This document shows, one piece after another, positions 9,340 to 19,654 of a stretch of DNA of 64,000 nucleotides. The DNA is from JAWVFM01 sp963739355 (GTDB lineage: Bacteria; Actinomycetota; Thermoleophilia; Solirubrobacterales; 70-9). The first letter of the stretch is position 1, and each line of letters starts with the position of its first letter. The notes below the pieces were generated by a model. That model was not told where the DNA came from. It ran no database searches and saw only the letters and a program-made list of their open reading frames with translations. Location of the stretch: contig CAVUAD010000007.1 of the NCBI GenBank assembly GCA_963739355.1, positions 682,001 through 746,000 on the forward strand, read 5' to 3'. Made by a program: the position numbers and the translations under genes.

Positions 9340-9359
9340 CCGAGCCTCCTTTCTCGAGA

Positions 9360-10502
9360 CTAGGCGCCGACTCTATCGCCGGTGAGGTCGGCGGTGGGGT
9401 CGAGGTCCCACCGTTCGGCCACGGCCACGAGCTCGGGGCTGAGGCTCCACCGGTCCGGCGCCTCCGGGCCGTCATGCTCCGGGCTCGCGCCCTTCAGCCG
9501 CATGCAGCCGGTGTTGTCGCCGATCGTGCGGATCTCGGCGACCTCGGCCTCGCTGAACGTGGCGCCCGCCGGCAGTGCGGCAAGCTCGGCGCGCTTCTCC
9601 TCGACCGGCCGCGCTTGCGGTCCGGCCTCCTGGATCAGGGTCGGAATCACGCACTCGACGGCGGGATGGGCGAGGTTCCATGTGCAGGCCAGCTGGAGCG
9701 GGGTCAGGCCCGCCCGTTCGCTGAAGGACCGCAGCGCGTCCAGCTTCGCCATGCCCTGCTCGATCCAGCCATCGGGGCGAAAGCGGCGGTGGTCGCCCTC
9801 GCCGAGCGGCGTCGCGGCGTCGAGGTCGTCCCAGAAGAGGCCGCCGTAGTCGACGACCCGGGTGATGACGCGCACGCCGTTCTGCGCCGCCGCGTCGAGC
9901 ACCAGCTCCCCGGGCCACGGCTCCAGCGGGTTGAGGATGATCATCGCCCAGTCGAGCAGCTCGCCGAAGCGCTCGAGGCAGCCGATCAGGTCCAGGGTGA
10001 AGCCGTTCGCCGGCCCCGGCGCGACGCCGATCGCGTCGCAGAGCCCGGCATCGCGAAGCCCGGCCATCGGCTCCCAGACGTCCGCGGACTCGAAGCCCGT
10101 CCGGTCCGGGTTGTGGAGCAGCAGGACGTCGAAGCGCTCGGCGCCGATGCGCTCGAGGCTGCGCTCCGCCGCCATCCGCAGGTAGCCGGCGTAGTCGCCG
10201 GGCGGCCGGAGCTTCGGGTCCGTGAATCGGGGAAATCCCTTCGGCCCCTGCCGCTCGCCCGCGTAGAAGTCGTGCCCGACGGCCCCGACCAGGCAGTAGG
10301 AATTGCGTTCAGCCCCGGCAAGCGCCCGTCCCAGGAGCGCGTCGGCTGCCCCCTCTCCGTAGACGTCCGCGCTGAGCACCGTGTCGATGCCGTCTCCCGG
10401 CCGCAGGAGCGCCTCGAGCCGCTCGTCGCCGAGCGCCTCGCCGAAGTGCATGAAGCGCCCGCCGCTCCAGGTTCCGAGTGCGGTTCGACCCGGTTCGCGC
10501 AT
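9360..10502 (-). CDS. aldo/keto reductase family oxidoreductase
   Basis: 380 residues. The AKR (beta/alpha)8 fold pattern is visible: GTWSGGR near the N terminus, IDTVLSADVYGEGAADALLGRAL with the Asp and Tyr expected of the catalytic region, LLLHNPDRTG with the active-site His, VITRVVDYGGLFWDD, then a C-terminal ACTWNLAHPAVECVIP and TGCMRLKG. These enzymes reduce aldehydes or ketones with NAD(P)H; the substrate cannot be read from sequence. A TAGCGT box (10511-10516) lies 8 nt upstream of the ATG, divergent from the beta-helix gene. The usual catalytic Lys is not obvious at its normal place, which adds caution about activity. Confidence 0.8.
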   Translation of the reverse strand: MREPGRTALGTWSGGRFMHFGEALGDERLEALLRPGDGIDTVLSADVYGEGAADALLGRALAGAERNSYCLVGAVGHDFYAGERQGPKGFPRFTDPKLRPPGDYAGYLRMAAERSLERIGAERFDVLLLHNPDRTGFESADVWEPMAGLRDAGLCDAIGVAPGPANGFTLDLIGCLERFGELLDWAMIILNPLEPWPGELVLDAAAQNGVRVITRVVDYGGLFWDDLDAATPLGEGDHRRFRPDGWIEQGMAKLDALRSFSERAGLTPLQLACTWNLAHPAVECVIPTLIQEAGPQARPVEEKRAELAALPAGATFSEAEVAEIRTIGDNTGCMRLKGASPEHDGPEAPDRWSLSPELVAVAERWDLDPTADLTGDRVGA

Positions 10503-10573
10503 CCACGCGAACGCTAGCGAGCGAGGCGACCGGGAGCCGTCACGCGTCCGGGCGATCTGCGAGGCTCACTTTC

Positions 10574-12421
10574 GTGAAGCGAGCGGCGGGTTCGGTTTCC
10601 GTGGGTGTTGTGGTGTTGGCGGCTGCCGCATTCGCACTGCCCGCCCAGGCGGCACAGAAGACGTTCGTCGTCACGAAGACCGGCGACCCGGCGCCGAACG
10701 GCTGCACGAAGCAGGACTGCTCGCTGCGCGAGGCGACGATCGCGGCCAACGGGCACGCCGGGGCCGACGAGATCGTCGTGCGCGGCGGCAAGACCTACAA
10801 GCTGATCATCCCGGGGACTGGCGAGGACGCGTCCGCGTACGGCGACCTGGACCTGACCGGGCCGACGACGATCCGCGCGATGGGCAAGGGCACGGCGACG
10901 GTCGACGCCAACAACCTGGACATGGGGATATCGGGCCTCAACGCCAACCTCCGACTGGTCGGGATCAAGGTCGAGAACGGCCAGGGCGACGGCATCTACG
11001 AGGTGGGTGGCGACGTGACCCTCGTGGATTCGGCGTCCGTGAACAACACCGGCGCGGGCGTCTCGCAGCACGGCCCCGGATCCATCAAAGCCGTCGACAG
11101 CAGCTTCGATCACGACTCGTACGGGCTCGAGGAGATGGACGCGGGAGGCGTGAAGGCAACCCACGTCGCCACGAGCAGCGACGACTACGGGATCACCGAG
11201 TTCGACAAGGGCTCGATCCGGGCGACGAAGCTGCGCGCTGTGGGCGACGCCAACTACGGAATCGAGGAGCTCGGCGACGGCAACGCCCTCGTGAAGTCCT
11301 CCGTGATCAAGACCTGCGGGTACGCGATCACGGAGTTCGACAACGGCGACGTCACGGTGAGCCGGTCGAAGATCCTCGACCCCGACAACTACGGAATCGA
11401 GGAGTCCGGAGCGGGCAGCGCCCAGGTGGACCACACGCGGATCACCGGGGGCAACGGCTACGGAATCACCGAGTTCGACGCGGGCGATCTGGACGTCTCG
11501 CACTCGACCATCAGCCAGGCTGCCCTCTACGCCATCGAGGAGACCGGGCCCGGCTCCGTCGTCGGCAGGCACGTTGTCGCGAGCCACAGCAACGGCTATG
11601 GGGTCACCGAGTTCGACGACGGCGGCCTGAAGCTCCGCGGTGCCACGGTCACCTCCTCCGCGAACTTTGGCGTGGAGACGACCGGCACCGGGAACTGGAC
11701 CATCAAGAGAAGCCGGATCCAGACGGGCGATGCGATCGGCGTGGCGGATTTCAGCAGCGGCAAGGGTTCGATCTCCGACTCGCGGATCGCCGCAAACGCT
11801 CAAGGCGGCATCGAGCAGACCGACGGCGAGGTCGCCATCGAGGGGACGACCGTCAACCGCAACACCACCGCCGGCGCGGGCGGCGGCCTGTTCGTGGCGA
11901 ACGGCGCGATGAAGATCGTCAACAGCACCTTCGACCACAATCACGCCGACGGCTCGGGCGGAGCGATCGCGGTCACGGGATCGGGAGCGGCTGATCTCAA
12001 TGCCGTCACGCTGACGCGCAACGTCGCCGACGCGGATGGTGACGGCGGAGACTTCGGCGGCGGCCTGTTCATGGCCACGGGCGTGACGACCACCGTGGCG
12101 AACTCGCTCGTCGCGCTCAACAAGGTGGGGGCGCCTGGCGTGAGCGGAGCGGACTGCCACAACGCCACCAACCCGTTCACGTCCAAGGGCCACAACCTGA
12201 TCGGCACCGACGACGGCTGCAGCGGGTTCGGCGTAAAGGGCGACATCGTGGGCAAGAGCCCCCAGGTCGGCAGGCTTGCCAACAACGGCGGGCCGACCGA
12301 GACCGTCGCGCTCGGGAAGGGAAGCCCGGCCATCGGCGCGGCGGGCAAGAGCGCGCCGGCCAAGGACCAGCGCGGGCACAAGCGCGACAAGCACCCCGAC
12401 ATCGGCGCGTTCGAGCGCTGA
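10574..12421 (+). CDS. large secreted beta-helix protein with CSLREA and choice-of-anchor-Q-type ends
   Basis: 615 residues from GTG 10574 (signal peptide VKRAAGSVSVGVVVLAAAAF and on to AQA); the longer frame to 10478 adds a non-hydrophobic Arg-rich stretch and is rejected. After the signal comes TFVVTKTGDPAPNGCTKQDC and then SLREA, the CSLREA motif of secreted repeat proteins. Residues 183-387 hold nine 22-23-residue coils that alternate two sequence types, YGIEE-x-G and YGITEFD-x-G. The C-terminal part (SKGHNLIGTDDGCSGF, NNGGPTETVALGKGSPAIGA, DIGAFE) matches the choice-of-anchor Q ending. Likely an extracellular beta-helix; no catalytic residues identified. It ends 51 bp before valS. Confidence 0.85.
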   Translation: MKRAAGSVSVGVVVLAAAAFALPAQAAQKTFVVTKTGDPAPNGCTKQDCSLREATIAANGHAGADEIVVRGGKTYKLIIPGTGEDASAYGDLDLTGPTTIRAMGKGTATVDANNLDMGISGLNANLRLVGIKVENGQGDGIYEVGGDVTLVDSASVNNTGAGVSQHGPGSIKAVDSSFDHDSYGLEEMDAGGVKATHVATSSDDYGITEFDKGSIRATKLRAVGDANYGIEELGDGNALVKSSVIKTCGYAITEFDNGDVTVSRSKILDPDNYGIEESGAGSAQVDHTRITGGNGYGITEFDAGDLDVSHSTISQAALYAIEETGPGSVVGRHVVASHSNGYGVTEFDDGGLKLRGATVTSSANFGVETTGTGNWTIKRSRIQTGDAIGVADFSSGKGSISDSRIAANAQGGIEQTDGEVAIEGTTVNRNTTAGAGGGLFVANGAMKIVNSTFDHNHADGSGGAIAVTGSGAADLNAVTLTRNVADADGDGGDFGGGLFMATGVTTTVANSLVALNKVGAPGVSGADCHNATNPFTSKGHNLIGTDDGCSGFGVKGDIVGKSPQVGRLANNGGPTETVALGKGSPAIGAAGKSAPAKDQRGHKRDKHPDIGAFER

Positions 12422-12457
12422 GCGCATCTGAGCGCGAGCGGCGCTCAGGCCCACCTC

Positions 12458-12463
12458 TAGACT
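12458..12463 (+). promoter_or_regulatory. -10 box (TAGACT) of valS, leaderless
   Basis: TAGACT is 9 nt before ATG 12473 and no Shine-Dalgarno sequence is present. The 51-bp gap leaves no room for a T-box leader. Confidence 0.55.
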
Positions 12464-12472
12464 CGCCGCCTC

Positions 12473-15030
<2,558 letters not shown>

Positions 15031-15031
<1 letters not shown>

Positions 15032-15054
15032 TGCGGGTCGGACGCCCAAACTGA
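15031..15054 (+). other. 7-codon minigene between valS and folC
   Basis: ATG 15031 overlaps the valS stop (TGATG) and is preceded by GGGAGG. It encodes MRVGRPN and stops at TGA 15052-15054. That stop overlaps CTG 15051, the only plausible nearby start in the folC frame. Either it is a real reinitiation relay, or the true folC start is this ATG and one base is missing near 15045-15048. Confidence 0.45.
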
Positions 15055-16319
15055 GCTGGTCCTACGCAGAGGCCGAGGCATATCTCGCCTCGCTCGAGCC
15101 GTTCGGGTGGAACTTCGGCCTGGACCGGATGCGCAAGCTGGTCGCGGCGCTCGGCAACCCCCAGAACCGCTTCGCGACGATCCACGTCGTCGGGACCAAC
15201 GGCAAGTCCTCGGTGACGACCATGGCCGCCGAGCTCCTGGAGGCCAGCGGCCTGGCGGCCGGGGCCTACCTCTCGCCGCACGTCGATCGCTGGACGGAGC
15301 GCGTGCAGGTGCGGGGGCACGAGCTCTCTCCGGACGCGTTCGGCGCCGCGGTTGAGCGCGTCGCGCAGGCGGCCGAGCCCGTGAACCGGACGCTCGAGGA
15401 GGGCGACGCGATCACCGAGTTCGAGGTCGTGACGGCGGCGGCGTTCGTGGCGCTGGCGGCGGCGCGCGTGGAGGTCGGCGTCATCGAGGCGGGCCTCGGC
15501 GGCCGCCTGGACGCGACCAACGTGCTGCTCTCCCGCGCGGCCGTGCTCACCTCGGTCGGGCTGGACCACACGCAGTGGCTCGGCGAGACCAAGGCCGAGA
15601 TCGCGGCCGAGAAGCTCGCGGTCCTGCGTGAGCACTCGACGCTCGTGGTCGGCCATCTCGATCCCGAGATCGAGGCCCTGGCGGAGGCGACGGCCCATGA
15701 GAAGCACGCACATCTCATTCGCGTCGAGGCCCCGGAGCGCGAGCTCGGCCTGGCCGCGCCCTACCTGCGGAGGAACTTCGGCGTCGCCTGGGCCGCGGCC
15801 GCGGAGCTCGCCGGGACGATCTCGCCACAGCTCGCGGGCGAGGTGGCCGCCGGGCTCGCGCTTCCAGGGCGCATGGAGGCGGTGGCGGGCGAGGTGCCGA
15901 TGATCCTCGACGCGGCCCACAACCCCGATGGGGCGAGGGCGCTCGCCGAGGCGCTGGCCGCTCGTGGCCACCACGGGCCCGTCGTCGGCGTCCTCGCGAT
16001 CCTTGCCGACAAGGACGCTGCCGGGATCATCGCGTCGCTCGCCCCGGCGCTCGACGCCCTCGTCTGCACGGAGGTGCCGGCGGAGCGGCTGACGAGGGGC
16101 GGTCGAAGCGGGGCGAGCACCGTGCCGGCGGCGGACCTTGTCGCGATCGCGAAGGAGGTTGGCCAGGTGGAGGCGGTCGCCGAGCCCGCCGCCGCCGTCG
16201 GACGCGCCGTGGAGCTCGGGCGCGAGCGGTCCGCCACCGTCCTCGTCACCGGATCGCACTACCTACTCGGATACGCTGCCGCGGGGGTCGACACGAAGCC
16301 GAGCCCGCCTGGACCATGA
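15051..16319 (+). CDS. folC: folylpolyglutamate synthase / dihydrofolate synthase
   Basis: About 422 residues. A Mur-ligase-like enzyme that adds glutamate to (dihydro)folate. ATP-binding motif VVGTNGKSSVTTM, then LSPHVDRWTERVQV, ITEFEVVTAAAFVALA, EAGLGGRLDATN, TSVGLDHTQWLG and C-terminal ILDAAHNPDGARAL are all family signatures. The conserved N terminus (SYAEAEAYLASLEPFGWNFGLDRM) lies upstream of the first ATG in frame (15129). No ATG, GTG or TTG exists before it, so the start is probably CTG 15051 (overlapping the minigene stop as CTGA) or ATG 15031 read with a one-base correction. The end overlaps the next small gene as ATGA. Confidence 0.9.
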   Translation: MSWSYAEAEAYLASLEPFGWNFGLDRMRKLVAALGNPQNRFATIHVVGTNGKSSVTTMAAELLEASGLAAGAYLSPHVDRWTERVQVRGHELSPDAFGAAVERVAQAAEPVNRTLEEGDAITEFEVVTAAAFVALAAARVEVGVIEAGLGGRLDATNVLLSRAAVLTSVGLDHTQWLGETKAEIAAEKLAVLREHSTLVVGHLDPEIEALAEATAHEKHAHLIRVEAPERELGLAAPYLRRNFGVAWAAAAELAGTISPQLAGEVAAGLALPGRMEAVAGEVPMILDAAHNPDGARALAEALAARGHHGPVVGVLAILADKDAAGIIASLAPALDALVCTEVPAERLTRGGRSGASTVPAADLVAIAKEVGQVEAVAEPAAAVGRAVELGRERSATVLVTGSHYLLGYAAAGVDTKPSPPGP

Positions 16320-16435
16320 ACCGCGAAGCCCGCTCCGAGCTCCTTCACATGATGGGCCTGGTTGCCGCGGTGGTGGCGATCGTCATCCTGGTCTTCTTCG
16401 GGCTCGGCTACCTCTTCGGCCGCCTGTTTCTATGA
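16316..16435 (+). CDS. 39-aa single-TM membrane protein
   Basis: ATG 16316 overlaps the folC stop (ATGA) and gives MNREARSELLHMMGLVAAVV followed by a continuing hydrophobic helix to the C terminus (IVILVFFGLGYLFGRLFL). The 4-nt overlap, charged N terminus and one clean membrane span of about 25 residues argue for a genuine small membrane protein. Its function is unknown; it may be a small partner of envelope or division machinery given the downstream elongasome genes. Confidence 0.55.
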   Translation: MNREARSELLHMMGLVAAVVAIVILVFFGLGYLFGRLFL

Positions 16436-16475
16436 ATAACTCCGGCAGCTGCTCCTCTCTCGCCCCGAATACGTT

Positions 16476-16496
16476 GCTCGCGACTACGTCGCGAGC
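16476..16496. terminator. 9-bp perfect hairpin after the folC operon
   Basis: GCTCGCGAC (16476-16484) and GTCGCGAGC (16488-16496) form a perfect 9-bp stem with a TAC loop, followed by CCTTTCTC. There is no strong T run, so it may be a weak or Rho-assisted terminator. Confidence 0.5.
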
Positions 16497-16573
16497 CCTT
16501 TCTCGAGCTCTCGCGTCCGCGCTGCCGGGTGGTCGCGGGACCTGTTGAAGGCTTTGGCGCGTAGAGGACGAAG

Positions 16574-16579
16574 TACACT
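16574..16579 (+). promoter_or_regulatory. -10 box (TACACT) of the zinc-ribbon gene
   Basis: TACACT lies 11 nt before ATG 16591 in the 155-bp gap after folC's small partner; no clear -35 is seen at normal spacing. Confidence 0.45.
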
Positions 16580-16590
16580 CCTCGATCCTC

Positions 16591-17424
16591 ATGCCTGTCG
16601 CTCTATTCGGCATCACGAACAGCGGCTTGGACCTGTTCGTAAATCTCGTCATCCTGTTTCTCGTCGTGGTCTGGATCGCGCTGATTGCGTGGACCTACCT
16701 CGACGCCCGCCGCAGGATCTCCGACAGCGTGCTCGTGGCATGTGCAACGGGCGCCTCCGTCTTCCCCTTCGTGGGCACGGTCATCTACACGATCCTTCGC
16801 CCGCCGGAGTTCCTCGAGGACCAGCGCGAGCGCGACCTCGAGATGCGCGCCGCCGAGCTCCGCGTCCGCCAGCTGGAGGAGCAGTCCTGCCAGAACTGCG
16901 GCTACCCGGTCGAGCGCAACTTCCTGCGCTGCCCGAACTGCCGGAACCGTGTCAAGGACCCCTGCTACTCGTGCGGCCAGCCCATCGACCCCCGCTGGGA
17001 GGTCTGCCCGTATTGCGAGGCCGCCGTGCGCCGTCCGGCGGCCGCGGCCCCGGCCGCAGCGGCAGCTGCCTCCGGCGAGCGCCGGGCGCCGCGCCCTCGC
17101 GCCACACGGCCCGCCGAGATGCCGGCGCGCGAGCCCGGCAGGGCGCCCCGAAGCTCCAGCGCCGCGCGTGCAAGCTCCGCCGAGCGTTCCGCGCCGCGCC
17201 AGTCGGGCTCCGCATCGCGCCAGTCGAGCTCCGCGTCGCGCTCCCCGGGCACGTCGCGCAAGACGCCCCGCAAGACCGCCCCGGACGGCCAGTCGGCATC
17301 CGAGCGCCCCGCCGCGGCGTCGCGAACCGCCCGGCCCGCCCGGCGCACGGCAAGCTCCTCGGGTCGCCCGGCTGAGGGCGGCGAGACGCGTCCCCCGACG
17401 CGCCGCGAGGACTCGGGCGAGTAG
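16591..17424 (+). CDS. membrane protein with double zinc ribbon and disordered Arg/Ser/Ala tail
   Basis: 277 residues. Two membrane helices (VNLVILFLVVVWIALIAWTY; VLVACATGASVFPFVGTVIY) lead into a short linker and a double zinc ribbon at about 100-146: CQNCG-CPNC and CYSCG-CPYC, eight Cys in four CxxC pairs. From about residue 150 to the end the chain is Ala/Pro then Arg/Ser-rich, strongly basic and probably disordered. The partner is unknown: the zinc ribbon could bind protein or nucleic acid at the membrane face. It lies between folC and ndk, probably on its own promoter. Confidence 0.75.
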   Translation: MPVALFGITNSGLDLFVNLVILFLVVVWIALIAWTYLDARRRISDSVLVACATGASVFPFVGTVIYTILRPPEFLEDQRERDLEMRAAELRVRQLEEQSCQNCGYPVERNFLRCPNCRNRVKDPCYSCGQPIDPRWEVCPYCEAAVRRPAAAAPAAAAAASGERRAPRPRATRPAEMPAREPGRAPRSSSAARASSAERSAPRQSGSASRQSSSASRSPGTSRKTPRKTAPDGQSASERPAAASRTARPARRTASSSGRPAEGGETRPPTRREDSGE

Positions 17425-17449
17425 CCGCGCCTCGGCGTCGGCGCACGAA

Positions 17450-17455
17450 TAACAT
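17450..17455 (+). promoter_or_regulatory. -10 box (TAACAT) of ndk, leaderless
   Basis: TAACAT ends 8 nt before GTG 17464 with only C/G spacer and no ribosome-binding site. Confidence 0.55.
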
Positions 17456-17463
17456 CCCCGCCC

Positions 17464-17871
17464 GTGTCCCGGACCCTCATCCTCATCAAGCCCGACGCCT
17501 TCGAGCGCAACCTGACCGGCGAGATCCTCGCGCGGTTCGAGCGCAAGGGGCTTCGAATCGTCGCGATGCGCCTGCTCCAGGCCGACGAGGACATCGCGAA
17601 CCGCCACTACGCCGAGCACGCTGAGAAGCCCTTCTTCGGCGAGCTGGTGTCGTTCATCACGGGCGGGCCGCTCGTCGCGCTCATCCTCGAGGGCCACGAG
17701 GCGGTTGCCGCCGCGCGCCAGCTGATCGGCGCCACGAACCCGATCGAGGCAGCTCCGGGCTCCCTGCGGGGAGACTTCGGCCTCGAGGTGACCTTCAACC
17801 TCGTCCACGGTTCGGACTCCGACGAGTCCGCGCAGCGCGAGATCGCGATCTGGTTCCCCGACCTCGACTGA
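17464..17871 (+). CDS. ndk: nucleoside diphosphate kinase
   Basis: 135 residues. Transfers the terminal phosphate from ATP to nucleoside diphosphates through a phosphohistidine. The catalytic His is His115 in FNLVHGSDS. LILIKPDAFERNLTGEIL at the N terminus and the RGDFG-type loop (SLRGDFG) are family hallmarks. GTG 17464 gives the typical N terminus. Its stop overlaps a CTG that appears to begin maf. Confidence 0.96.
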   Translation: MSRTLILIKPDAFERNLTGEILARFERKGLRIVAMRLLQADEDIANRHYAEHAEKPFFGELVSFITGGPLVALILEGHEAVAAARQLIGATNPIEAAPGSLRGDFGLEVTFNLVHGSDSDESAQREIAIWFPDLD

Positions 17872-18431
17872 CGCTCGCCTCCGGCTCACCTCGCAGGCGT
17901 GAGCTGCTCACCCGCCTGGGCGTCGAGTTCGACGTGGTGGTCACCGGCGTGGAGGAGGAGCTCGTAGGCGACGACCCGGTTGCCCTCGTCCTCGGCAACG
18001 CGCGTGCCAAGGCGCGCGCGGCGCTCGCCCAGGTGGACGCGGGGGTGGTTCTCGGCGCCGACACGGACGTCCTGATCGACGGCCGGCTGCTCGGCAAGCC
18101 CGAGGACGCCGCAGGCGCGCGGGCGCGCCTGCGGGCGCTCTCGGGACGCACCCACGAGGTGGTCACCGCGCTGGTCCTGCTCGACGCCGGCGGCGAGGGC
18201 GCCGAGCGAGCGGGGACGGAGCGCTCGCGCGTGACGTTTCGCATCATCTCCGAGCCCGTGCTGGAGGCCTACCTGGGCTCAGGGGAGTGGCGCGACCGGG
18301 CCGGGGCCTACGCCGTCCAGGGGCTGGGCGCGGCGCTCGTGGATTCGGTCGACGGGGACCTGTCCAACGTCATCGGGATGCCCGTCAACCTGTTCCTCCA
18401 GCTAGCGCCGGAATTCCTCCCAAAACCCTAA
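17868..18431 (+). CDS. maf: Maf family nucleotide pyrophosphatase
   Basis: About 187 residues. Maf/YhdE/YceF proteins hydrolyse non-canonical or canonical dTTP/UTP-type nucleotides and affect septum formation. Motifs: LTLASGSPRRRELLTRLG at the N terminus, LGADTDVLIDG then LGKP, RTHEVVTAL, YAVQGLGAALVDSVDGDLSN and VIGMPV. The first conventional start (GTG 17934) would delete the essential SGSPRR loop. Extending the frame back reaches CTG 17868, which overlaps the ndk stop as CTGA, and no ATG/GTG/TTG lies between. CTG initiation by coupling from ndk is therefore the best reading. Confidence 0.88.
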   Translation: MTLASGSPRRRELLTRLGVEFDVVVTGVEEELVGDDPVALVLGNARAKARAALAQVDAGVVLGADTDVLIDGRLLGKPEDAAGARARLRALSGRTHEVVTALVLLDAGGEGAERAGTERSRVTFRIISEPVLEAYLGSGEWRDRAGAYAVQGLGAALVDSVDGDLSNVIGMPVNLFLQLAPEFLPKP

Positions 18432-18458
18432 AGCGAAGAATTACGGTTAGGGTTCTTT
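18426..18458. repeat. AACCCTAA / TTAGGGTT inverted repeat between maf and mreB
   Basis: The two 8-base arms at the end of maf and in the gap to mreB are separated by about 15 nt and followed by CTTTTC. The stretch is AT-rich for this genome and may be a terminator for maf or an mreB control element. Confidence 0.45.
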
Positions 18459-18476
18459 TCATCCCTCAAGTTTGGG

Positions 18477-18505
18477 TTGGGGGTCGCATTTTCGCGTGCT
18501 ACGGT
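18477..18505 (+). promoter_or_regulatory. candidate promoter of mreB
   Basis: TTGGGG (18477-18482) and TACGGT (18500-18505) are 17 bp apart. They would give a leader of about 75 nt, longer than most genes here. Confidence 0.45.
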
Positions 18506-18587
18506 TGGCGCGCCGCCGCCGCATTCCACGCTGCCTGAACGCGCTCTTGCTTGGCGGCACGGAACGCGTCAGCGAGCCATACGACGA

Positions 18588-19643
18588 ATGGGATTCCTCA
18601 GCAGACTCACCGGCTTTGGCGGCCGCGACATGGCGGTCGACCTCGGCACGGCCAACACCCTCGTATACGTGCGGGGGCGCGGCATCGTGCTCTCCGAGCC
18701 CTCCGTCGTCGCGGTCGATTCGCAGTCGGGCGAGGTGCATGCGGTGGGCGTCGAGGCCAAGCGGATGCTCGGCCGCACGCCGGGCTCGATCCAGGCGATC
18801 CGCCCGCTCAAGGACGGCGTGATCGCCGACTTCGACGTGACCGAGGAGATGCTTCGCCACTTCATCCAGCGCGTCCACCAGAACCGCTTCGCGCACCCGC
18901 GCGTCGTCGTCTGCGTGCCCTCCGGTGTGACCGGCGTCGAGAAGCGCGCGGTCGAGGAGGCCTGTCTCTCGGCGGGCGCCCGGCAGGCGTACCTGATCGA
19001 GGAGCCGATGGCGGCGGCGATCGGCGCCGGCCTGCCGGTGTCCGAGCCGACGGGGAGCATGGTCCTCGACATCGGCGGCGGCACCAGCGAGGTGGCCGTC
19101 ATCTCGCTTGGCGGGATCGTCGTCTCGGAGTCCATCCGCATCGGCGGCGACGAGATGGACGACGCCATCGTCAACCACTGCAAGCACAACCACAAGCTCC
19201 TGATCGGCCAGCAGACGGCCGAGGACGTGAAGCTCGAGATCGGCTCGGCGGCGCCGCTTCGCGAGGAGAGCTCGACCGAGATCCGGGGCCGCGACATGGT
19301 CAGCGGCCTACCGAAGACCATCACGCTGACCTCCGAGGAGGTGCGTGAGGCCATCGAGGAGCCCGCGAGCCAGATCATCGCGGCGGTCAAGGACACGCTC
19401 GATCGCACGCCCCCGGAGCTTGCCGGCGACATCATGGACAGGGGCATCACCCTCGCCGGGGGCGGCGCCCTGCTCGGCGGGCTAGATCAGCGGATGCGGG
19501 ACGAGTGTCAGATGCCGTGCACGCTCACCGAGTCGCCGCTCACCTGCGTGGCGGTTGGCTCGGGCCGCTCCCTCGAGGAGTTCGAGGTCATCCATCGCAC
19601 CAACCGATCCGCGAGGCGACGCCGCTTCGCGAACGCGACCTGA
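18588..19643 (+). CDS. mreB: rod-shape-determining actin homolog MreB
   Basis: 351 residues. MreB polymerises at the membrane and organises lateral wall synthesis with MreC, MreD, RodA and PBP2, all encoded next. Actin-fold ATP motifs are present: DLGTANTLVYV (phosphate 1), LDIGGGTSEVAVIS (phosphate 2), and GGGALLGGLDQ (adenosine). The N terminus MGFLSRLTGFGGRDMAVDLG fits ATG 18588; the longer frame from 18477 is non-conserved. The amphipathic N-terminal segment could bind membrane. First gene of a five-gene elongasome cluster. Confidence 0.96.
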   Translation: MGFLSRLTGFGGRDMAVDLGTANTLVYVRGRGIVLSEPSVVAVDSQSGEVHAVGVEAKRMLGRTPGSIQAIRPLKDGVIADFDVTEEMLRHFIQRVHQNRFAHPRVVVCVPSGVTGVEKRAVEEACLSAGARQAYLIEEPMAAAIGAGLPVSEPTGSMVLDIGGGTSEVAVISLGGIVVSESIRIGGDEMDDAIVNHCKHNHKLLIGQQTAEDVKLEIGSAAPLREESSTEIRGRDMVSGLPKTITLTSEEVREAIEEPASQIIAAVKDTLDRTPPELAGDIMDRGITLAGGGALLGGLDQRMRDECQMPCTLTESPLTCVAVGSGRSLEEFEVIHRTNRSARRRRFANAT

Positions 19644-19654
19644 GGTTCCGGCCC

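Noticed and set aside
12422..12472. T-box or other riboswitch upstream of valS (and likewise leuS, 47262-47345)
   Set aside because: The gaps are too short and the -10 boxes lie 6-9 nt before the starts, leaving no leader.
16432..16548. 38-codon ORF overlapping the 39-aa membrane protein stop (ATGA)
   Set aside because: It reads through the perfect hairpin at 16476-16496 and has no recognisable features.
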